In this document: in pieces, positions 54,757-62,500 of the stretch
Position numbering within the stretch: the stretch's first letter is position 1
Layout: the number at the start of each line of letters is the position of its first letter
Assembly (NCBI GenBank): GCA_963772225.1
Contig: CAVYWD010000004.1
Coordinates: forward strand, 186,001 to 250,000
Origin: CAVYWD01 sp963772225
GTDB lineage: Bacteria; Myxococcota; Myxococcia; Myxococcales; UBA5297
DNA: 64,000 nt
Reading direction: 5' to 3'
Notes under the pieces: model-generated
What the model saw: only the letters and a program-made list of their open reading frames with translations
The model's database searches: none
What the model was told of the DNA's origin: nothing
Translations under genes and position numbers: made by a program

Positions 54757-57201
54757 ATGAAAGACCTTTCGACTGAATTCGTCGTGCGCGCGGCCGTCGC
54801 AATCGCCTCCGCGCTAGGACTCTGGGCCGTGCACCCGGCGGCCGCGGCGGCGGACGAGCCTGCGCGAGGCGCAAGCGTCGCGGCCGCGCAAAATTCTTCG
54901 GGCGCCTCTCCCGCGCCGGCAGGTTCGGATCGACCCGGCGCCGGAGCTCCGCGGACGGAGCTGGCCGACATGGACCTCGAGGACCTGGTGAAGGTGAAGG
55001 TCTCGCCCTTCGACGTCTCCATGAACCTGGACAAAGGCTACCGAGCCTCGAACTCGGTGACCGGCTCGCGGTTCGACGCGCCGATCCGGGACCTCCCGTT
55101 CGCCATCCAGGCCTTCAATGAGTCCTTCATCGAGGATCAGAGGCCGTTGGACATCTTCGACGTCGCTCGGTACTCGCCGGGCGTCACCTATCGCAGCAAC
55201 GATTTCAACGAAGGGAACGCAAACCTGGCCATCCGGGGCTTCACCGTCAGCGCCACCCCTGGGAACGTCCAGATCCTGCGCGACGGATTCCACTGCCCTT
55301 CGATCTTTAACTTTACCAATATCTCCCGCGTGGAAGTGGTCAAAGGCCCGGCGTCCTTTCTCTATGGACAGGTCGCTCCGGGCGGCGTCGTCAACATCAT
55401 CACCAAGAGTCCGCAGGCTCAGTTTGCGGCTGTCGCGGACGCCACCTATGGCTCATACGACGAATACCGCTTCGACGTCGACGTGACAGGGCCTTTGTTC
55501 AAGAAGATCTTCTATCGGGTCGCCGCCTCTTACGACCAGGACATGCATTACTGGAAGCCCTACGACGCCCACTCCTGGAACCTCTCGCCGTCCCTGCTGT
55601 GGCAGCCCTTCGAGCGCCTGAGCATCTCGCTCAAATACGAGCGGTTCGACAAAGGCGAGACGCCGCAGCTGATGCAGAAGCCGGCCTATGGTCGCCAGAG
55701 CGGCGCCGTGCCGACCGCGTCCGACCCCAACCGCCAGGGCACGGAGGTCCCGGGATTGCCGGACACCTGGAACAGCATGTCCTACGCCGACTTCCGCCGC
55801 AGCAACACCAGCGGGCTGAGCGCGTGGGTCGACCTGAAAGCCGAGGATCACTGGACTGTGCGCGCCGGCTACTCTCACCAGGATTACCAGGTCGACGCGC
55901 TCTTCTCGGGAAACTTCGGCATGGCGAACAACGCCACGTTTTTGCAGGGCCGGCGCTTCCGGCGCCAGACCTATACGAATCGGGATGACACCTTCGAAGT
56001 CCAAGGGCTCGGCAAGTACGAGCTCGGCTTCATGAGCCTGCGGATGCTCGTCGGAGGGCAATACGTCGACCGCCGCTTCGACAACTGGGCGGCCCAGGCG
56101 CCCAATGACCCGGCGCTCGGCAGCGACCCGACCGCATCGCCGCTCCCTCTCTGGGACCTGCGCGACCCCACTACCTGGAACCGCGGAGTCACGATCCCGC
56201 TGTCGTCGCTCACCGAGAACGTCACCGACCAGACCACCTTGTACGAGGACAAGTCGGTCTTCGGAGGCACGACCTTCGGCTTCTTCGGGGATCGCCTGCT
56301 CGCCCTGTGCGGATGGCGCGTGACCTCCACGGAGAGCCGGCTCTTCAACCACGTGGCCGGGGGGCCGGCGCTGAGGATCGCGGCGAGCGCGGTGACGCCT
56401 CAGTACGGCGTTCTCTACAGGGTCACCCGAGGCCTCTCGGCGTTCGCCTCCTATGCGCAGTCCTTCGTCCCGGCCTCGCAGGACCTCAGAAACCCCGACG
56501 GGACGACCCAGCCGGCCGAGCCGAGCAGGGGAAGCGGATACGACGTCGGATTGAAGGCCGAGCTGTTGGAAGGCCGCGTCTCCGGCACGCTCACGTACTT
56601 CGATATCCGGAACCACGATATCGTCAACGACATCTCGCACACCGACTCCGCTGGCGACGTGGTCATCTACAACGTCCAGAGCGGCGAGCAGCGGTCTCGG
56701 GGCGTGGAGGTGGACGCGACCATCACGCCTGCCGACGCCTGGCAGATCTACGCGTCCTACAGCTTCATGGATGCCCGCATCGTCGAGTTCAGCGGCAACG
56801 ACGCCGCCATCCTCGCCGAGGATCCTACGAAGCTGGACGCCGCGGGGCAGAGGAACTACCAGAACGTCGCGCTGCTCCATAACGCCCCGCTCCAGATGAG
56901 CGCGCCCCACCTCGCCAACCTCTGGACCCGCTACGACTTCCCGCGGCGGCTGCAGGGCTTCCACGTCGGCGGTGGCCTGAACCTCGTGGTGAACCAGACC
57001 ATCCTGCCCGACGGGCCGCAGTCCACGCACCAGAGCTACGTGCTCGTGAACGCGCTGGCCGGATACTCGCGGGCCTGGCGAGGCGTGCGGATGAGCCTGG
57101 ACTTGAGGGGCAAGAACCTCGCCGACGCGCAATATCGCCCTTCGCAGAGCACGCGGAGCCGCCCGCGGGAGGTTCTGCTCACGCTCACCGCGAGGTTTTG
57201 A
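54757..57201 (+). CDS. TonB-dependent siderophore-type receptor
   Basis: 814 residues from ATG 54757, which follows GGAGGAAG; an in-frame ATG at 54727 is less well placed. Signal peptide (AAVAIASALGLWAVHPAAAA), then an Ala/Gly/Pro linker. The plug domain has NSVTGSRFDAPIRDLPFAIQ, LDIFDVARYSPGVTYRSND, ANLAIRGFTV and VEVVKGPASFLYGQVAPGGV, which is the classic plug signature of siderophore receptors. The 22-strand barrel fills the rest and ends in LTLTARF with terminal Phe. It should import a large iron chelate or another ligand with TonB energy. Followed after 54 bases by the YfiR-like gene and a sensor kinase, so it may also sense. Confidence 0.93.
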   Translation: MKDLSTEFVVRAAVAIASALGLWAVHPAAAAADEPARGASVAAAQNSSGASPAPAGSDRPGAGAPRTELADMDLEDLVKVKVSPFDVSMNLDKGYRASNSVTGSRFDAPIRDLPFAIQAFNESFIEDQRPLDIFDVARYSPGVTYRSNDFNEGNANLAIRGFTVSATPGNVQILRDGFHCPSIFNFTNISRVEVVKGPASFLYGQVAPGGVVNIITKSPQAQFAAVADATYGSYDEYRFDVDVTGPLFKKIFYRVAASYDQDMHYWKPYDAHSWNLSPSLLWQPFERLSISLKYERFDKGETPQLMQKPAYGRQSGAVPTASDPNRQGTEVPGLPDTWNSMSYADFRRSNTSGLSAWVDLKAEDHWTVRAGYSHQDYQVDALFSGNFGMANNATFLQGRRFRRQTYTNRDDTFEVQGLGKYELGFMSLRMLVGGQYVDRRFDNWAAQAPNDPALGSDPTASPLPLWDLRDPTTWNRGVTIPLSSLTENVTDQTTLYEDKSVFGGTTFGFFGDRLLALCGWRVTSTESRLFNHVAGGPALRIAASAVTPQYGVLYRVTRGLSAFASYAQSFVPASQDLRNPDGTTQPAEPSRGSGYDVGLKAELLEGRVSGTLTYFDIRNHDIVNDISHTDSAGDVVIYNVQSGEQRSRGVEVDATITPADAWQIYASYSFMDARIVEFSGNDAAILAEDPTKLDAAGQRNYQNVALLHNAPLQMSAPHLANLWTRYDFPRRLQGFHVGGGLNLVVNQTILPDGPQSTHQSYVLVNALAGYSRAWRGVRMSLDLRGKNLADAQYRPSQSTRSRPREVLLTLTARF

Positions 57202-57255
57202 TGAGGAGGCCATTGGCGCTCTGAAGGACGGTCTGCGACACTCCGAGTCGATTCC

Positions 57256-57814
57256 ATGGACAACCGGTGCGGCACGCTGCTCCTCTTCCTGCTCTTGCCC
57301 GGCCTCGCCGCGGGCCAGGAGGCGGCGAAGGCGAAACCGAGCGACGTCGAAGCCGCCTTCTTGCGCAACTTCGCCCACTACGTGACCTGGCCGGCCCAGG
57401 CTTTCGACGACGGCAAGTCTCCGTGGCACGTCTGTGTTCTAGGCGACTCGCCTCTGCGCGAGGCCCTGGAGAAATCCCTTTTCGAGCGCGCCGAGCAGGG
57501 GCGCGCATTCCAGGTGTTTGGTGGGGACGCTTTGGCCGAGCTGCCGCGCTGCCACATCGTCGTGATGGCCTATGCGTCCAGCGAGCAGCGGCGGGCGGCC
57601 GTCGCGCAGCTGGGGAGCCAGCCGGTCCTGACGGTGGGCGACGCGCCTGCGTTCTTGGAAGAAGGAGGGGATCATCCGATTCGACGTATCGGATCACGTG
57701 GAGTTCAGCGTCCACCTCGAGCGGGCCCGCTCCGCCGGGTTGAGGATCCAGACCAAGATGCTGGAGGTCGCGCGCGAGGTCGTCGACAACGGGGTCGTTC
57801 GGAGGCGCAGATGA
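57256..57814 (+). CDS. YfiR-like periplasmic protein, DUF4154 (apparent frameshift)
   Basis: About 185 residues when one base is dropped in the G-run near 57667-57671; the join then reads FLEEGGIIRFDVSDHVEF, as in intact YfiR relatives. The signal peptide is TLLLFLLLPGLAAG. The family pattern is present: VEAAFLRNFAHYVTWPAQAF, WHVCVLGDSPLREALEKSL, CHIVVMAYASSEQ, and the C-terminal ARSAGLRIQTKMLEVAREV. YfiR proteins sit in the periplasm and hold a membrane sensor partner inactive. Here the partner is the CHASE8 kinase, whose start overlaps this stop by 4 bases. Confidence 0.85.
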
Positions 57815-59322
57815 TCCTCGGGCGGCGGAGCATCGGCAGCAGGCTCGCGCTCTCGCTCTGGGGCGCAGCCCTGGTCGGCTTCGTCGTGGCGGGCGGCGGC
57901 CTGGCGCTCTTTCAGCGCCTCACGCTGGAGCGCCGCGCGCGACAAATCATGGAGCCGTACGCGCAGCTGGTCTCGGTGGGGACCGACGCGGCGGTGGCCT
58001 TCGAGGACCCGCAGCGGGCCCAGGAGATCCTCGACACGCTGCGCGCCAATCCACACATTCTGGAGGCGGAGATCTTCCTGAGCAGCGGCCGGCTCCTGGC
58101 GACCTTCGGCCGCGAGACGCCCCTGGCGCCGCGGCCGCCTCTGCGGCGGCCCGACGGCGTCTATCTGAGCGGGGACGCCGTCGAGCTGCTGCAGAGCTTG
58201 CCCAGGGACGCGCGCCTGCGCGTCGCCATGGGCCTCCAGCCGCTGCGGGCTCAGACCGTGCAGATTCTGTGGATCTTCGGCGCCGGCGTGATCGTGCTGC
58301 TCACCGTCACGCTCGCTCAGCTGACGTTTTTGCGCAGGACGATCGTCCGCCCCATCGCGTCCTTGACGCGGACGGCCGAGCTGGTCCGCGAGCGAACGGA
58401 CTACCAGCGCCGCGTCCCCGCCTCGGGCACGGACGAGGTGGCGCGCCTGGGCCAGAGCTTCAACGCCATGATGGACGCGGTCCAGGAGCGGGAGGCCGAG
58501 GTCGTCAAGCTCAACCGCGAGCTCGAGCTGCGCGTCGCCCAGCGCACCGCGCAGCTGGAGCAGTCGAACCGGGAGCTGGAGTCCTTCTCGTACTCCGTCT
58601 CCCACGACCTGCGCGCGCCGCTGCGACACATCAACGGGTTTCTCCACCTGCTTCAAGACAGGCTCGGGAGCTCGTTGGACGACAAGAGCGTCCACTATAT
58701 GGCGTCCGTCTTCGACGCGAGCCAGCGCATGGCAGCCCTTATCGAAGACCTGCTCGCGTTCTCGCGGATGGGCCGCGTCGAGATGAGCAGGGGCCCGGTC
58801 GACCTGAGCGCCTTGGTCAAGGACGTCGTCCGGGACCTCGAGCCGGAGCTCCGGGGCAGAGCGGTCGATTGGCGAATCGCCGACCTGCCGATGGTCGCCG
58901 GGGACCGGGCCATGCTGCGCACCGTGCTGGTCAATCTGCTCTCGAACGCGATCAAGTTCACCCAGCCGCGCGCGAAGGCGGAGGTCGAGATCGGCCGCCT
59001 TGCCCAGGACGAGACGGAGCACGTGGTGTTCGTGCGCGACAACGGCGTCGGCTTCGACATGAAATATGCCGGCAAGCTCTTCGGCGTGTTCCAGCGCCTG
59101 CACGGGCCTCTCGAGTTCGAGGGGACCGGCATCGGCCTGGCCAACGTGCGCCGCGTCATCGTGCGGCACGGCGGCAGGACGTGGGCAGAGGGGCAGGTCG
59201 ACGGCGGCGCGACCTTCTTTTTCTCCTTGCCGCGGTCCCCGCCGGAAGAGCTCGCGCCGCCTGACGGCGCCGCCTCGGGCCGGCAATCGTCCGCGCGAGG
59301 CTCGCTCCGCGCGGGCCGTTGA
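57811..59322 (+). CDS. CHASE8-HAMP sensor histidine kinase
   Basis: 503 residues. The N-terminal helix (~12-34) and second helix (~150-172) enclose a CHASE8-type domain (AQLVSVGTDAAVAFEDPQRA, then ILDTLRANPHILEAEIF), the sensor usually paired with YfiR-like proteins. HAMP follows (IVRPIASLTRTAELVRE). A coiled-coil linker leads to HisKA SYSVSHDLRAPLRHINGFL with the phospho-His. ATPase motifs are NLLSNAIKFTQP, VRDNGVGFDM and GTGIGLANVRRVI, similar to bacteriophytochrome-type kinases. It has no receiver domain and no regulator adjoins. The ATGA overlap couples its translation to the YfiR gene. Confidence 0.93.
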   Translation: MILGRRSIGSRLALSLWGAALVGFVVAGGGLALFQRLTLERRARQIMEPYAQLVSVGTDAAVAFEDPQRAQEILDTLRANPHILEAEIFLSSGRLLATFGRETPLAPRPPLRRPDGVYLSGDAVELLQSLPRDARLRVAMGLQPLRAQTVQILWIFGAGVIVLLTVTLAQLTFLRRTIVRPIASLTRTAELVRERTDYQRRVPASGTDEVARLGQSFNAMMDAVQEREAEVVKLNRELELRVAQRTAQLEQSNRELESFSYSVSHDLRAPLRHINGFLHLLQDRLGSSLDDKSVHYMASVFDASQRMAALIEDLLAFSRMGRVEMSRGPVDLSALVKDVVRDLEPELRGRAVDWRIADLPMVAGDRAMLRTVLVNLLSNAIKFTQPRAKAEVEIGRLAQDETEHVVFVRDNGVGFDMKYAGKLFGVFQRLHGPLEFEGTGIGLANVRRVIVRHGGRTWAEGQVDGGATFFFSLPRSPPEELAPPDGAASGRQSSARGSLRAGR

Positions 59323-59403
59323 GCGCCGCGGCGCCGCCGACGAGCCGAACCCCCGACTATCTCCGGCAAGCGGCCTGTCCGGCGCTTGGGCATACATGTA
59401 ATA

Positions 59404-59473
59404 TTTTCAACATCGTTGAAAAACTTGCGGTGTCGCACCTGGCGAGACACTCTGCCCTGTCGGGGGTGCGACA
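59404..59473 (+). promoter_or_regulatory. Two hairpins in the leader of the PilY1-like gene
   Basis: TTTTCAAC-ATC-GTTGAAAA (59404-59422) is a perfect 8-bp palindrome. TGTCGCACC (59431-59439) and GGTGCGACA (59465-59473) form a 9-bp stem with a 25-base loop. They lie 87-156 bases before the ATG. The region is AT-richer than its surroundings. An operator or structured leader is possible. No known riboswitch family fits. Confidence 0.4.
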
Positions 59474-59559
59474 TTGCAAAGCGACCTTATTTCAAGCAGC
59501 TAAGTCTGAGCGCGAACATTGCATCCATTGCGGTCGTGCCTGTTTCGGAGGACGGCCTC

Positions 59560-62500
59560 ATGAGGCGACATTTCGCGTCTGCAGTTTCGATGGCCGCCGC
59601 ATCTATCGCGTCCCTGAGCGCGGGCCCCGCGCTCGCCGATACGATGACTTTCAGCCGCGGCTCGCTGATCATCCCCATGCAGTCGACCTTCCAGACCAAG
59701 TGCGGTCAGGTCTCGGCCTACGGGCTCATCTATCGGATTCTGCAGGCGAACGGTCCCGGCCACTTGAACGCCGCGAACCCGGTCACGGTCTACCTGGTCG
59801 TCGACGAGGGCAAGCAGTCTCCGAACCGCTGCAAGCCGACCAATAATGCCTCCTACAACTCGAGTGTTCCGTCGCAATCGAGCTCCAATTGGAACGACGG
59901 CTGCGACCTGAGCATCTCCAACAACACGGAGCAGCCGGTGGTCAAAGTGACCTACGGCACCGCCTTCCCGACGGCTGGAGCGACCTACGCCGACGGCGAC
60001 CTCAGCACCTACGACGACAGCGCCGCCTGGCCCCGGTACGCCACGTTCAGCTCCGGGAAGACCACGGCGAGCCCGCCGGCGCCATCGCCCATTCCATCGT
60101 CGCGCTTCACCACCGTCAATTACCTCGGCGGCCCCTTCGTGATCGACGCCTCGAGCGCTCAGGCGGTGATGAACCTCCTCAACAACGGGGACAGCGGGAC
60201 GAAGGCGTTCCCCGCGGTCGCCACGAGCACCTTTAGAACCCCGTGCACCTGCTCGGGCCTGAGCGCCTCCACCACCACCTCCAGCGGCTACACCGTGTCG
60301 GGCGGCTGCCACTACGTCGACATCCACCAGGCCACCACTTCGTTCACGGCCAACGTCTCCCGGCGCATCAACCAGGTCCCGCCGCCGTTCGCGCTCTATG
60401 ACCCGGACTATGTCTACAGCTCTTCGAGCAACAGCGTGGTCCAAGGCTCCGACGGGCGCCGGCAGCAGGGGAGTCCCCAATACGTCCTCGATCGCTACAT
60501 CCAGATTTCGGGGCTCTGGCTCGAGGGCACGAGCAACCATCAGGACTCCCGCGGCTGCCCCGTAGGCAGCGTCTCGGCTTGCAAGTTCAACGGCTCGAGC
60601 GGCGCTGCCCACGGAACCGAGGCTTCCGCGGCCCAAGCCAACGAGGGTACGGTCTTCGACCTCTACACCACCGAGGACATTGACCATGTCAGCTCGAGCT
60701 ATCCCAACGGGCTCCTCAATCGGCAGGGCGCGGGCGGCAATGTCTATCAGCTCTTCTGGGCGCCGCACTGGGACGTCTATTCCGATACCAAGGGTAATGA
60801 CGCGAACGGCCTGAGCAGCATCAAGACCTTCTACCTGAACCACGGAAACATCCTGGGCGAGTGCGCCAGCATTGTCGGCTGGGAAAACGGCGGATCGCCC
60901 GCCTTTGGTTCCTATTCTCGCACCACCTCTCCCGGCGGAGTGTCGGCGGGGACCAACTTCCTTTTCACGAATGGCGTTCGGTACGCCTTCCTCTGGGGTT
61001 CCGAGTACGGCTCCGACAACAACTCGATTTCCGCGACCACCGACAGCGGCTTCAGCGGAAAGAACTGCAGCGACCCGAACGCGTCCACGACCTGCGTCAA
61101 TTTTCGAAACCCGGGAAACCTCTTCTCGCAGATCGGCGACTGGACCTACTCCCGACAGCTGGGGACCGACGAAGGCCACATACCGGACCCGACCACGAGC
61201 AGCGCGAGGCAGCCCTGGAACAAGCAGATGGTCGACACCTCCGACGGGTTCGACGTCTTCAACATGGGGCAGAAGAGCGGGAGCACGGGCGTCGTCGTCT
61301 ACGTGGGCGGCCACGATGTCTCGGGCGATCCGATGGGCGCGCGCATCGTGCTCAACTCGATGCTCAACCTGAGCATGAGCTTGTCGACCTCGGAGCGTGG
61401 GCTCGCGGCGCCGACCATCGCCTACGGCACGACGCAAGCGCGAACGTTCAATGATGAGCTGCTCACGCCCACCTACGACGCGGTGACCGGGTACTCGACC
61501 AACCCCGCCGTCAAGACGTTCGACCCGTCGAGCGTGAACAACTTGAAGCTCTGGGTCTGGCCCTATTACCCGGGTCACTTGCGCGCCCACCCGATGTCCA
61601 GCTTGAGCGCGGGCGACCAAGCTTACGCCTCGGCGCTCACCTATGACGTCGCCGGGCTCTCCACGTCGCCCAGTGGCATGCTGCCGGCTCCGTCGACTCG
61701 AAACCTCTTCACCTGGCTCGGCGGCTACCCCAAGCTCAATCCGACGCTGTCCGGCTTGGGCACGGCGCCGCACAACGTGCTGCAGATCGGCTGGACTCCC
61801 GAGACCATCGACGGGACCAAGCTCGATGTCTCGCTCTCTTGCCCACCCTCGCCTGCCCACTGCGTCGACGTCCTCGGCGTGCGCGATCCGAACAACAGCA
61901 TGAGCTGGACCGGCTCGGTCGTCTACGACGACCATGAGAACAACCTGCATCTGGTGCGCGGATCGGACGGCCTGTGCGACCTCCAGGAGATGACGAATTT
62001 CTCGGGGCTGAACAGCGGCATCAACTGGGGCTCCTCCGGCAATTGCAGCGCGAGCAACATCAGCAAGTACCTCAATGACGCCGCCGGGACCGCTTGGATC
62101 TTTCAGCGGGTGCGCGGCTATTGCTACACGGAAAACAACACGAACTATACGCCCTCGGATTCGCAGTGCCCGACCGACTCGGACCTCCAGAACCGCCTCG
62201 ATCTGGGCAATCGCGCGCACCTGGGCGGTCTGGTCCACTCCTCGCCCGCGGTGCTGACGCCGAGCTCCTACGTCGCCGACGGTGGCGCCCCGAGGCCCGT
62301 CGTGTCCTTCGCCGGGGGCTATGACGGCCAGCTTCACGCCTTCTATGTGGGCGGCGGCCAGGGATACACCGGCCCGGCCACGACGCTCCATTTCGCCGAG
62401 GACAACAGCCCCGTGTCCAAGTTCAACACGAATTGGAGCACGACCTTCACCAGCACGACGCCCGCCGCCGGGACCGAGCTCTGGTCGTTCCTGCCCGTGA

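Noticed and set aside
59404..59473. c-di-GMP (GEMM) riboswitch before the PilY1-like gene
   Set aside because: A GCAAAGC string occurs nearby, but the surrounding conserved GEMM blocks and tetraloop-receptor arrangement are not present.
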